Origin: Flavilitoribacter nigricans DSM 23189 = NBRC 102662
GTDB taxonomy: Bacteria; Bacteroidota; Bacteroidia; Chitinophagales; Saprospiraceae
Assembly: GCF_002646595.1 (NCBI RefSeq)
Contig: NZ_PDUD01000026.1
Location: 1-64,000, forward strand
DNA: 64,000 nucleotides
Reading direction: 5' to 3'
The notes beneath the pieces were generated by a model, which did not search any database, was not told where the DNA came from, and was given only the letters and a program-made list of their open reading frames with translations. Position numbers and translations under genes: made by a program. Positions within the stretch are counted from its first letter, which is position 1, and each line of letters opens with the position of its first letter. Shown here piece by piece: positions 18,065 through 27,203 of this stretch.

Positions 18065-18391
18065 TACCTACCCGATAAAACTACTGTTTAGATACCGGTT
18101 TCCACAGGCAGACCAGTGCTCCGGTTGGTGGAGTCAGCAGGGAAAAATCGCAATATGGTGGTGGTTGTAATTAGGTTAACTGGACAGGAACGCTACTTCT
18201 GAAATCGACTGTTTTTTTCTTCGGTAAAGTCTATTTTGCGGCCTAGATTGATGAAGAGATAAATGATTCCGAGAAAGAGCGTGTAGGTAAAGGTGGCAGT
18301 CATGTAGTTCCATTTAGTGGCTAATCAAAAGGGATTATTTGTTATAAACGCGATTAGAGGATTAGTTCTTACAAATTACGCTAAAAAACCT
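18065..18391. other. Intergenic stretch with a candidate small ORF
   Basis: The only coding signal in these 327 bp is a 36-codon frame on the minus strand (18193-18303), listed separately. The remainder shows no recognisable element. Confidence 0.5.
18193..18303 (-). CDS. Candidate 36-residue single-pass membrane peptide
   Basis: An ATG-started frame encodes 36 residues: a hydrophobic segment (FTYTLFLGIIYLFINLG) followed by a charged tail (RKIDFTEEKNSRFQK). An in-frame TGA lies shortly upstream, so the start is fixed. It is in the same orientation as, and 88 bp downstream of, the symporter-linked membrane protein. The hydrophobic-then-charged layout resembles small accessory subunits of sodium symporters, but the frame is short and could be chance. 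Confidence 0.3.
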   Translation of the reverse strand: MTATFTYTLFLGIIYLFINLGRKIDFTEEKNSRFQK

Positions 18392-18820
18392 TCAGTCTAA
18401 AAGCAGGAAGAGGATCAAACATAATAGCACATCTATTTTCCAGAACGACTCCACCAGCTGCTTCACTTCCTTATTCTGATAAAAAAAGGCCATAAATTTC
18501 ATCAGCGATTTAACGTTCCGCTTAAAATAGATGTAGGCCGCAAGGTAGACCAATAGCACGATCCCAAGGCTTTGCAGGCTAAAGACCCGCCAGATAAAAA
18601 ACACTTTTTGTAAGGCAATGATATTGAGGCTGAGCACCAGAGACGTGATAAAGAGCGCAAGTTGATTTAGAGATATTTTCAGCGGATTGACCAGAAAACC
18701 GAGGTATTTACCACTACGGGTCAAACAGATAAAGAACAGGCCTTTGACCGCAATTATCAGTATTTTCTTTACCAGAGGTACATTTTCTTTTTTGCCGGGA
18801 TTTTCATCAACTTCGGCCAT
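18392..18820 (-). CDS. Small polytopic membrane protein next to a Na+ symporter
   Basis: The 142-residue protein is not recognised. It has a short charged N-terminus (MAEVDENPGKKEN) and about four hydrophobic segments, near residues 18-35, 51-77, 81-100 and 128-142. Its start codon lies 2 bp after the symporter stop codon, so the two are almost certainly translated from one mRNA. A role as an accessory or chaperone of that transporter is an inference from this spacing. Confidence 0.75.
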   Translation of the reverse strand: MAEVDENPGKKENVPLVKKILIIAVKGLFFICLTRSGKYLGFLVNPLKISLNQLALFITSLVLSLNIIALQKVFFIWRVFSLQSLGIVLLVYLAAYIYFKRNVKSLMKFMAFFYQNKEVKQLVESFWKIDVLLCLILFLLLD

Positions 18821-18822
18821 TC

Positions 18823-20241
18823 TTATTGTTTTTGCTGACGTAATTTAAGTATTTCCCGGTACTTGTCGGCACCGTCTCCCGGCCAGCCCAGGCTACCGAT
18901 CAACATCCCGGCGAAACTCGCGATCCCCCCTACCAGAATGGGAGGAATCGGTCCACCGGCCATCTCTGCGATGATCCAGGCCACCATACCCAATACGATC
19001 GATAAAATAGCTCCCATATCGGAGGCCCGTTTCCAGTAAAGGCCCATGGTGAGCGGTACGAAAAGAGAAACCAAACTCAGGGTGGAAGACTGCGCTACCA
19101 GATCGTAAATATTCGTTTTAAGGGTAGCCATAAAAGCGCTGCAAACGGCCACCCCCACTACTGCCAGACGCATAATTTGCAGCAGGCGGGCATCGTCCAT
19201 ATCTTTAAAATTCGGCCGGATGATATTTTCCCCGATCACGGTCGCCGGAGCCAGGATCGCACCGGAAGTGGTACTCAAAATGGCCGACAACAAGGCTCCG
19301 AAAAACAGGATCTGCAGGAGCATATTACCGTGTTGGAGGACCATCTGCGGAATGACCATCTGGGCATCACCTTCCTGAAGTTCCGGATACAGCAACTTAC
19401 TACAAACACCGATAAATAAGGGGATCAGACCAATGCTCAAATACATAAAGCCCCCCAGATAGGAAGCCCGGACTGCGGTCTTTTCGCTTTTGGCGGCCAT
19501 TACCCGCTGGAAAACATCCTGCTGGGGAATACTGCCCAGGCCGATAGTGATCCAGGCCGCTACATAGGCCAGTATGGATTCGAGATCACCCTCCGGTAAG
19601 AAATGAAAAAAATCATCCGGCATTTGGGCCAGTACGGTCTGTACACCGCCGAGCTGACCGCTAAGTTGAAAGGCCAGGAAGAGCAGGCCGGCTAGGATCA
19701 TGAAAGTCTGCACAAAATCCGTGATGGATACCGCCCACATACCCCCAATGTAAGTGTAGAATAGAACCACCACCGTACAGATGGCGATCCCGGTGAATAC
19801 GGAAACGCCGGCGATTACATTCAGTACGATAGCCATCGCCACGAGTTGGGCGGCGATCCAGCCGAAGTAAGAAGGTACAATGATGATGGAAGTGATCAGT
19901 TCCGTGCGGCGGCTAAACCGCAGGCGGAAAAAGTCATTAAAGGTGATAATGTTCATCCGGTATAAAGGGCGGGCAAAGAACAAGCCAACCAGGATGAGGC
20001 ACAGCGCCGCTCCGAAAGGGTCTTCTACCACGCCGATCAAGCCGTGTTCTACAAATTCTGAAGGTGCACCCATGATCGTTTCCGAACCGAACCAGGTCGC
20101 GAACAGCGCACTACCCGCCAGCAGTAACGGCAGGTTTTGACCGGCGATCACAAAGTCCCGGGTTGTCTTCACCTTTCTGGAGGCCCACCAGCCGATGGCC
20201 AGCGTAAAAAGCAGATATACAACGATGAAAGTGAGTAGCAT
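18823..20241 (-). CDS. Sodium:solute symporter (SSS family)
   Basis: The 472-residue protein is hydrophobic throughout, with about 12-13 transmembrane segments. It carries SSS-family patterns: WWASRKVKTTRDFVIAGQ in the first loop, ATWFGSETIMGAPSEFVEHG, the IGGMWAVSITDFVQ segment and LGSIPQQDVFQRVMAAKS. It is expected to couple Na+ influx to uptake of a small organic solute across the inner membrane. The substrate cannot be named. It lies 63 bp downstream of a secreted M14 peptidase gene and 2 bp before the small membrane protein gene, suggesting a peptidase-to-transporter operon for amino acids or short peptides. Confidence 0.92.
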   Translation of the reverse strand: MLLTFIVVYLLFTLAIGWWASRKVKTTRDFVIAGQNLPLLLAGSALFATWFGSETIMGAPSEFVEHGLIGVVEDPFGAALCLILVGLFFARPLYRMNIITFNDFFRLRFSRRTELITSIIIVPSYFGWIAAQLVAMAIVLNVIAGVSVFTGIAICTVVVLFYTYIGGMWAVSITDFVQTFMILAGLLFLAFQLSGQLGGVQTVLAQMPDDFFHFLPEGDLESILAYVAAWITIGLGSIPQQDVFQRVMAAKSEKTAVRASYLGGFMYLSIGLIPLFIGVCSKLLYPELQEGDAQMVIPQMVLQHGNMLLQILFFGALLSAILSTTSGAILAPATVIGENIIRPNFKDMDDARLLQIMRLAVVGVAVCSAFMATLKTNIYDLVAQSSTLSLVSLFVPLTMGLYWKRASDMGAILSIVLGMVAWIIAEMAGGPIPPILVGGIASFAGMLIGSLGWPGDGADKYREILKLRQQKQ

Positions 20242-20304
20242 GAAACTTGGTTTAGTCCAGGTTATACATCATCAGAGAACAGCACCGTTCACAGTTAGCT
20301 TGAA

Positions 20305-22140
20305 TCATTCTCCCAACTCTGACACACCGATAACGGGCAGATGGATACCCGGTTTCATTCTCCCGACCGGATACAACTTATAGGTCGGCTCGTAGTAAGG
20401 TGAATTTTCGTAGATGAAATTGAGTTGGGCTCGCGCCGAATTTGCGAATTCACTATCCTCCTTTCTTTTGGTATCCAACTTGTTTTTCAGATCCGGGTGC
20501 TCATCCAGATAATCCGCAGCCAGATCCTCGAATACATAGGAGGAAAAATGTTCTTTCTGCATCAGGATGCCATCGAAGAAATTCCAGGCAAAATAGGAGT
20601 CTGCGCCCTGGGGTTCGAGTACTTCCACCAGAAAGCGATCCGCCGGCTGGCCGGTGAACACCACATAATCTCCGGCGTGGAACTGCCGTTCCAAATGTTC
20701 CGTACGCACCTGCACCTGAGAGTGCATGTAATGCCCTTCGTAGGGTGAGCGGGACGTCTGATATTCTTCAATGTAGTAAAACTCCGCATCTACCGCCAGG
20801 TCTTCCGTAAGCTGATGGATCCTGACCCCGTTCCAATGCAAACGTTCCAGCACTTCCCGGTAAGCCTGGGGAATGATATAGGCGCTGGGTTTCTCTACCG
20901 TCTGGGTCGCTTTGTAATAATTGAAATGAGGGATCTGCTTTTCAAAAGGTTTATTTCGGTCGTAGTACAGGCGATCCAGTCCGGATATGGCACTCTTTTT
21001 ATAACCCGCCTCGTACCCTTTGAAGGTGATGGTATCACTGCGTTCCTGATCGAGTTGCCAGTTGACGGCAAACTGCTTCTGGGTACGGGCCGCCTGAAAA
21101 GCGCGGCCCCGCAGATCCCTGATCTTATTTCCATCCCGGTTCAATACCTGGATCATGGCGTCCATAAAGGCGTAGACACTCGCTACGCGATCCGCGAACG
21201 GTTTCAGCATATGCGTTTCCGGCATGAAGGAGATCGTATGGTGCAGTGCTGCGTAACCCGATGAATACCGTGCCAGGTCCAGAAAACCGGCGATCCCTTC
21301 GTCCGGGATGGAACGGGCGTAGACATAAGGCGTCATATCCCAACCTCTCTGCGCCACTCCTTCGTAAAGCTGGGGCAGCATATCCTCCTGCAGATATTGG
21401 GCCAATACGGGCGACAGCTTATTGTGTTGAGTGGGGATCAGCGTGATGGTATACTGGTAGTCCGCTCCGTTGGAGGTATGATTGTCAATAAATATATCCG
21501 GCTGCCAATAATTGAAGATCTGATTGAAAGTACGGGCGTTGCGGGTATCGCATTTGATAAAATCCCGGTTGAGGTCCAGGTTTTTGGCATTACCGCGAAA
21601 ACCGTGTTCTTCCGGTCCAAGTTGATTGGCCCGACTGTAGGCGCCGCGATTGAGACCGCCGCCGATATTATAGTACGGAATGACCACGATCACCACTTCT
21701 TTGAGCAAGTCCGCTTTACTTTGATCGTGCAGATAATCCCGCAGCAATTGCATACTGGCTTCCACGCCACAAGGTTCTCCCGGGTGGATCGCATTGTTTA
21801 CCAGCAAAATACTTTTACCGGCCTGCTTCAATTGTACTGGATCAAAAATGCCATCTATAGAGAGTACCACCGTATGCAGCGGGTGTCCGCTATCCGTGCT
21901 TCCGTGGGGGCTCAGCAGGACCTGTTTTGGAAAGGCAGCAGCCAGCTTCCGGTAAAAATCGATGGTCTCTCCGTAGGTAGCCGTAACATTCTTATTCCGG
22001 TCAAAAGGAATACTGAGGTCGGGAGACTGGGCCATGATCGCAGAGGTTGAATAAAGGCTGGAAATACATAACAAACAAAGGAAAAGCTTTCGGTAAACAA
22101 CAGGGAAAACCGAAAAGCTGCGGAAAATATGGATAGCCAT
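20305..22140 (-). CDS. Secreted M14-family zinc carboxypeptidase
   Basis: The 611-residue protein has an N-terminal signal sequence (hydrophobic LFLCLLCISSLYSTSA) and an M14 domain. The zinc motif HPGE places His119 and Glu122, followed by NLDLNRDF and FIDNHTSNGADYQY, which supplies the third ligand. The C-terminal ~250 residues form an extra domain of the M14 subgroup found in Bacteroidota. It should remove C-terminal residues from peptides, or cleave cell-wall peptides, outside the cytoplasm. It is the first gene of an apparent operon with the SSS symporter. An internal ATG before the AQSPDLS segment would remove the signal, so the long start is preferred. Confidence 0.88.
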   Translation of the reverse strand: MAIHIFRSFSVFPVVYRKLFLCLLCISSLYSTSAIMAQSPDLSIPFDRNKNVTATYGETIDFYRKLAAAFPKQVLLSPHGSTDSGHPLHTVVLSIDGIFDPVQLKQAGKSILLVNNAIHPGEPCGVEASMQLLRDYLHDQSKADLLKEVVIVVIPYYNIGGGLNRGAYSRANQLGPEEHGFRGNAKNLDLNRDFIKCDTRNARTFNQIFNYWQPDIFIDNHTSNGADYQYTITLIPTQHNKLSPVLAQYLQEDMLPQLYEGVAQRGWDMTPYVYARSIPDEGIAGFLDLARYSSGYAALHHTISFMPETHMLKPFADRVASVYAFMDAMIQVLNRDGNKIRDLRGRAFQAARTQKQFAVNWQLDQERSDTITFKGYEAGYKKSAISGLDRLYYDRNKPFEKQIPHFNYYKATQTVEKPSAYIIPQAYREVLERLHWNGVRIHQLTEDLAVDAEFYYIEEYQTSRSPYEGHYMHSQVQVRTEHLERQFHAGDYVVFTGQPADRFLVEVLEPQGADSYFAWNFFDGILMQKEHFSSYVFEDLAADYLDEHPDLKNKLDTKRKEDSEFANSARAQLNFIYENSPYYEPTYKLYPVGRMKPGIHLPVIGVSELGE

Positions 22141-22407
22141 GGATCGCTAGGTTTGGTCAATAGAATCAGACCAACCAAATGTAACTCAGCTTATCCGGAT
22201 TTCAATATTTTTTAAAAACTATATCCCGGCGCATTTCATCGTCTCCCCTAACTGCTTTGACCCCTAAGAGAAGGAAAATGAGACCAAACCGGCCGATTTA
22301 AGAACCTTTTAACGAGAAATCTAAAAATTTAACGCACTGATAACCATTGTCATGTGTTAATATAGTGTCTATCAATTTGAAATTTTTAACCAGGAAATAA
22401 TAACCGA

Positions 22408-25400
22408 ATGAAACTATTGCGATGGGGACTGGCCATGGCCTGCTTACTGATCCTGGGGGTGAGTAACGTTCAGGCCCAATACTTCGGCCGCAATAAACCC
22501 AACTACGAAAACTTCGATTTTAAAGTCTATCAGACCCCCAACTTCGAGATCTACCACTACCTGAAAAATCAGGAGGTGTTGGATCGTCTGGCAAATGATG
22601 CTGAACAATGGTATCTGTTACACCAAAACGTACTAAAGGATACTATTGTAAAACGCAATCCACTCCTTTTTTATAACAACCACGCAGATTTTCAGCAAAC
22701 TAACGCTATCAGCGGCTCCATTGGTGTCGGTACGGGTGGTGTTACGGAAGCCTTCAAAAACCGGGTAGTGATGCCTCTGGCGATGAGTAACCAACAAACG
22801 CACCACGTATTGGGGCACGAGATGGTTCACGCTTTCCAGTATAATATGATTATCCGTGGAGATTCTACCAGCCTGCAGAACCTGGGCAACCTACCCCTGT
22901 GGATGGTGGAAGGCTTAGCTGAATATATGTCAATCGGTCGCGTCGACCCGCATACCGCCATGTGGATGCGTGATGCCGTGATCAATGATGATATTCCCAG
23001 CCTGAAAGATCTCAACAATTTCGGGAAATACTTCCCGTACCGTTACGGTCAGGTATTCTGGTCGTTCCTTACCGGCCTCATGGGAGATGAAATTATCGAA
23101 CCTTTCTTCCTGGGTGTTGCCCGGGACGGATTTGATCGTACCTCTATCCGCCTGCTGGGTATGAAGGAAAAAGACCTCTCCAAACTTTGGGTCGAATCCT
23201 TCAAAAAACACTTCAGTACTTACCTGAATGACGAACAGACCGGTGTGATCGGTAAAGCCGTGATTACGGATGAGAATGGTGGCCGACTGAATATTTCTCC
23301 GGAGATCAGTCCTAATGGTCGATACGTGATCTTCCTTTCCGAAAAGGACCTATTCTCAACGGACCTCTTCCTGGCCGATGTGCGCTCCGGAAAGATCATC
23401 CGGAAAGTAGCCAGTGCCAGCCGGGACGGCCACATTGATGACTTCAGTTATATTGAGTCTTCCGGTACCTGGTCGCCCAACAGCCGAGAATTTGCTTTCG
23501 TCGGTATCAGTAAAGGAGACAACATCCTGATCATTAAGGATGTGGAATCCGGCAAAACGGTGAAAGAAGTACGCCTGAAGGAAGTACCTGCATTTTCTAA
23601 CCCGGCCTGGAGCCCGGACGGAGACAACATCGTGGTCACCGGACTGGTTGACGGTCAGGTTGACCTGTATGCCTACAATGTAAAAACGAACAAGGTAACC
23701 CAGATTACCAATGATAATTATTCGGAAATGCATCCGAGCTGGTCAGCCGACGGAAAGAAGCTGATCTTCTCTACCGACGCCTTGAGTCAGCAACGCGGAC
23801 GGACCGACGGTAAATGGCATTTTAATATTGCCTCGCTCGATGTAGTTTCCGGAATGGCAACGAATTACGACGTGTTTGCCGGTGCGGATAACCTGAACCC
23901 GCTGGAAGATCCCGATGGAAACATCGTTTTCCTTTCCAATCGCGATGGTTTCCGGAACCTCTATCGCCTCGAACCGTCTTCCGGGCAGGTGTACCAACTG
24001 ACCAACCTGAAAACCGGTGTTAGTGGTATTACTCACTTTGCTCCGGCCATCAGTATTGATCGCAACAGGAATCGCTTGTTGTATACCCACTTCAGTGACG
24101 GTAGCTATAAAGTATACGTAGCTCGTCCGGAAGATTTCCTCAACAAGTCAGTAGATCCGGCGGACGTAGACATGACGCCGGCCAAACTGATCACGCTGAA
24201 TAAACAGGCGCCTCTGCTGGTGAACAAGCAGCTCGCTCAGATCGACCGGATCGAAGATATTCCGGAATCTGAATTCAAGCAGATCGATTACAAACCTAAA
24301 TTCAAACTGGACTATATCGGCGGTGGTGCCGGTGTAGGGGTGGGTACCAGCAATACTTTTGGTACGAATTCCGGTGCAGCCGGTGGCGTTGATGCCCTTT
24401 TCAGTGACATTCTCGGTAATAACCAGTTTTTTACCAGCTTATCGCTGAACGGTGAGATCACCGACTTTGGTGGTGCGGCAGCCTATATCAACCGCAATCA
24501 TCGGATCACTTACGGTGCTTCTTTGTCGCATCTGCCTTACCGTAGTTTCTTCCTCGGCAATTCCGGTCTCGATGTTCTGGAAGCCAACGGTGGAGACTTC
24601 CAGGTCATTGCGGATACTTTTTACATCCGGCGTTTGTTCGAACAGAAGGCCAGTGTATTTGCCGCTTACCCGCTTTCGACTACGATGCGATTTGAGGCTA
24701 ATGCATCCGCTTCCCGCTACAGTTCCAGACTGGACCAGTACGTAAATTACTACCAGCCTTTTGCCGTGGGTGGCCAGCAATTTGTAAGAGGTAACTACAT
24801 TAACCAGGAAAGAGAAAAAGTGGACAGTGGCGACGGTTTCGGCCTCTATACGGTTGGTGCCGCCATGGTAGGCGACAATGCCTCCTTTGGTCTGACCGCT
24901 CCGCTTAACGGTCAGCGCTACCGTTTAGGATTTGATCGTTATCTAGGTGAGTTTAATTTTACCGGTGTAACTGCCGACTACCGTAAATATCAGTTCCTGA
25001 AACCAGTGAGTCTGGCTTTCCGGGCGATGCACTATGGTCGCTACGGCGGCAATAGTGAAGATCTTTTCCCACTTTACCTGGGTAGCCCATGGTACATTCG
25101 CGGTCTGAACTCTCAGAATGCAGTTGAGATCTTTGCCCGCAACAACCGTAGTTTTGACGAACTGGTAGGTAGTAAGATCCTCGTGGGTAACTTTGAGGTA
25201 CGGATGCCGTTTACCGGTCCCGAACAGATCGCCTTGATCAAATCCGGACTGTTGCTTTCGGACCTGAACCTCTTTGTCGACGCCGGTGTAGCCTGGTACG
25301 ATTTCGATCAGTTCAAGGGTTCCGGTGAGTTACCCGGACGGTTTGTCAACGCCAAACCGATCGTAACGACCGGCGTGTCTCTGAGGGTTAACCTCTTCGG

Positions 25401-25488
25401 TGCAATGATCGTCGAACCGTATTACGCCCGCCCGCTGATGCAGGATTCCAAATGGGTATTCGGTGTAAACTTTGTACCCGGCTGGTAA
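22408..25488 (+). CDS. Gluzincin-propeller-beta-barrel outer-membrane protein
   Basis: The 1026-residue protein combines four parts. They are a signal peptide (to about residue 24), a peptidase-MA-like metallopeptidase domain, TolB-type WD40/PD40 propeller blades (about 275-600) and a C-terminal beta-barrel-like region rich in alternating aromatic residues, ending WVFGVNFVPGW. The zinc site is H137-E-x-x-H141, with Glu168 in WMVEGLAEY. This layout is seen in Bacteroidota proteins thought to sit in the outer membrane; the substrate is unknown. Glycine-rich GGGAGVGVGTSN at about residue 640 starts the barrel. It is transcribed alone and has a strong terminator. Confidence 0.85.
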   Translation: MKLLRWGLAMACLLILGVSNVQAQYFGRNKPNYENFDFKVYQTPNFEIYHYLKNQEVLDRLANDAEQWYLLHQNVLKDTIVKRNPLLFYNNHADFQQTNAISGSIGVGTGGVTEAFKNRVVMPLAMSNQQTHHVLGHEMVHAFQYNMIIRGDSTSLQNLGNLPLWMVEGLAEYMSIGRVDPHTAMWMRDAVINDDIPSLKDLNNFGKYFPYRYGQVFWSFLTGLMGDEIIEPFFLGVARDGFDRTSIRLLGMKEKDLSKLWVESFKKHFSTYLNDEQTGVIGKAVITDENGGRLNISPEISPNGRYVIFLSEKDLFSTDLFLADVRSGKIIRKVASASRDGHIDDFSYIESSGTWSPNSREFAFVGISKGDNILIIKDVESGKTVKEVRLKEVPAFSNPAWSPDGDNIVVTGLVDGQVDLYAYNVKTNKVTQITNDNYSEMHPSWSADGKKLIFSTDALSQQRGRTDGKWHFNIASLDVVSGMATNYDVFAGADNLNPLEDPDGNIVFLSNRDGFRNLYRLEPSSGQVYQLTNLKTGVSGITHFAPAISIDRNRNRLLYTHFSDGSYKVYVARPEDFLNKSVDPADVDMTPAKLITLNKQAPLLVNKQLAQIDRIEDIPESEFKQIDYKPKFKLDYIGGGAGVGVGTSNTFGTNSGAAGGVDALFSDILGNNQFFTSLSLNGEITDFGGAAAYINRNHRITYGASLSHLPYRSFFLGNSGLDVLEANGGDFQVIADTFYIRRLFEQKASVFAAYPLSTTMRFEANASASRYSSRLDQYVNYYQPFAVGGQQFVRGNYINQEREKVDSGDGFGLYTVGAAMVGDNASFGLTAPLNGQRYRLGFDRYLGEFNFTGVTADYRKYQFLKPVSLAFRAMHYGRYGGNSEDLFPLYLGSPWYIRGLNSQNAVEIFARNNRSFDELVGSKILVGNFEVRMPFTGPEQIALIKSGLLLSDLNLFVDAGVAWYDFDQFKGSGELPGRFVNAKPIVTTGVSLRVNLFGAMIVEPYYARPLMQDSKWVFGVNFVPGW

Positions 25489-25531
25489 TCAACAGCTAAT
25501 ATCACTCCATTCCGGGAGTGTTCACATAATG

Positions 25532-25573
25532 AAAACGGAGATGTCAGGGCTTCTGACATCTCCGTTTTTTTAT
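25532..25573 (+). terminator. Intrinsic terminator of the gluzincin-propeller gene
   Basis: AACGGAGATGTCAG pairs perfectly with CTGACATCTCCGTT across a six-base loop and is followed by a T-tract. Confidence 0.92.
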
Positions 25574-25600
25574 AAAAAATCCACTTAGCAATATGTAGCC

Positions 25601-25631
25601 TTGGTAAATTGCGCAGATCAGTTTACATTTG
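25601..25631 (+). promoter_or_regulatory. Bacteroidota-type promoter in intergenic DNA
   Basis: TTGG (25601-25604) and TACATTTG (25624-25631) match the -33 TTTG and -7 TAnnTTTG elements of the primary sigma factor of Bacteroidota, with a 19-bp spacer. No open frame follows; transcription would start near 25638. Confidence 0.55.
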
Positions 25632-25637
25632 GTTCAC

Positions 25638-25780
25638 ATATTCTGACGTAGGAACAAAAAAAAAGTTGTCGCATTTCCATGCGACAACAAAATTGGATTA
25701 GTATGAAAAAAACTCTCACTAGTTCCTAAGTTATCTTGACTTCGGACTTATTCATGACTGGATAAGTCCGATTTCTTTTC
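25638..25780 (+). ncRNA. Candidate intergenic small RNA
   Basis: The predicted transcript of about 140 nt begins after a well-formed promoter. It has a perfect 10-bp hairpin (25665-25674 with 25679-25688, loop TTCC). A long-range 7-bp pairing of TAGGAAC (25649-25655) with GTTCCTA (25722-25728) encloses that hairpin. It ends at a 10-bp hairpin (25742-25751 with 25762-25771) followed by TTTCTTTT. The alternative reading is that the first hairpin is simply a minus-strand terminator, since nine A residues precede it, for the regulator gene to the right. I do not recognise an RNA family. Confidence 0.38.
25656..25688 (-). terminator. Hairpin with T9 tract on the minus strand
   Basis: Read on the minus strand, GTTGTCGCAT-GGAA-ATGCGACAAC is followed by nine T residues, a textbook terminator. 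It would end the response-regulator transcript after a 3' untranslated region of about 370 nt. Confidence 0.6.
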
Positions 25781-26061
25781 TACTCCATGCCTTTCCTGCT
25801 ACGCTTTTCAATACTTCATCAGGCATATAATCTCTCATCTGCTTATGGCTGCAAGATAGTAGCTAATTTGCCTCTCTACAACCACACATCTGGGTAGTTT
25901 ATTGTTAAAATTTGTTAATTTGTAAAAATCTGAATTTCAAATTATTGAATACAAAAACATCCTCAGACTGCACTTTTGCACTGAGGTCCCAGAGCGATTA
26001 TCACCGGACGCTTCAGAAGAGAATTACCGGCAGATTTACCGATAATTTTTTCGCTTGTACT

Positions 26062-26691
26062 CTATGAGACCATCCCCATACGAGTAGCTTTTATTACGGC
26101 TTCGTGCCTGGAGTTGACCCGAAGCTTTTTATAAATATTCTTCAAATGAAATCTTACCGTGTTTGGACTAACGAAAAGGGCCCGGGCAATATCCTTGTAA
26201 TTCTGTCCCTCACACAGGAGGTTCAGCACATCCTTTTCCCGGCGGGAAAGCGAGGACATCGGGCTTTGCTGATCACTAAAATAGGAAACCACTTTACGCG
26301 CTACCGGTCGGCTCATCGGAGCTCCACCCCGTTCCACCTCGCGTAATGCATCGAGCAGTTCGGAAGGGAAGATGCTTTTGGTCAGATAACCAAAGGCGCC
26401 GGCCTTAAATGCTTGAAAGATGTATCGATCATCCGTAAGATGGGTATGGACGATGATATTGATATCGGGAAGGTCCCGTTTCAGAGCACGGATTACATCG
26501 ACCCCGTTATCTTCCTGCGGGAAGTCGATATCCATTAATACAACATCGGGCGGTTGTTCGTTGATGGCTGCGAGAGCCGTTGGCATGTCGGCAAAAGTGC
26601 CCGTACAAGTGAAACCGTCCGTACTGTCGAGCAAATGCTCCAAACCGTCCCTGATGTCCCTGTGGGCATCAACGATTGCTACGGCGATCAT
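26062..26691 (-). CDS. NarL/FixJ-type response regulator
   Basis: The 209-residue protein has a receiver domain with the phospho-acceptor Asp54 (VVLMDIDFP) and the conserved Lys in GYLTKS. A LuxR-type helix-turn-helix follows at about 145-205 (LSRREKDVLNLLCEGQNYKD, then NTVRFHLKNIYKKLRV). The acidic residue pair expected after the first strand is only partly kept (VDAHRD has one Asp and a His), so metal binding could be altered. No histidine kinase gene is nearby, making it an orphan regulator. It is transcribed alone and away from the glucosaminidase gene. Confidence 0.92.
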   Translation of the reverse strand: MIAVAIVDAHRDIRDGLEHLLDSTDGFTCTGTFADMPTALAAINEQPPDVVLMDIDFPQEDNGVDVIRALKRDLPDINIIVHTHLTDDRYIFQAFKAGAFGYLTKSIFPSELLDALREVERGGAPMSRPVARKVVSYFSDQQSPMSSLSRREKDVLNLLCEGQNYKDIARALFVSPNTVRFHLKNIYKKLRVNSRHEAVIKATRMGMVS

Positions 26692-27203
26692 TAATTTTCG
26701 ATTAGTCGGGTGAAAAAATATTGGCTTCTTGGGTCGGTTTAGTTTTTTATAGAAATCACAGTCTCGTAATACTAAAGACTCGTCTCATTTTAAATAGTTG
26801 CACCGCAATATCCTTTTATTTTGAAAAAATCGAAACTTTTACGGCTCAACAATAGACGAATCACAAAAAACAGTCTATCAAATGTAACGTAATTAAATCT
26901 CAAATGTCCCCTGAGCATTCACTGGTTCTGGTCTAAAGACAGATAGCCGACAAAATTCCGCCCGAAATCCGGCAACACCTCTTAATAAACCTTAACTTCT
27001 TCGGCACAAAAGCCTGCTTCCGATCGCCTGGCGTTAAAAAAATAATAATTCACTGTAGCGAATGCAAACATCCAGTAGGTTTTACGTTTTAATGGTAACC
27101 TGCGGTATCGGCCGGGTATTATCTATTGTATTTACATTACCTGACCAGCGGTACTGCTCACCAATTACCGTTTTACTAACACTGAACCCCCAAAGTCTTT
27201 ATT
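26692..27203. other. Divergent promoter region, no gene seen
   Basis: These 512 bp separate the response-regulator gene from the glucosaminidase gene. No frame has protein-like content. I found no convincing paired promoter boxes or repeats. Confidence 0.55.

Larger units (their letters stand above)
25489..26061. other. 573-bp intergenic region with three hairpins and a promoter
   Basis: Between two convergent genes lie an intrinsic terminator (25532-25573), a Bacteroidota-type promoter (25601-25631) and two further perfect hairpins (25665-25688 and 25742-25771). From 25781 to 26061 no structure or gene is evident. Confidence 0.7.
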
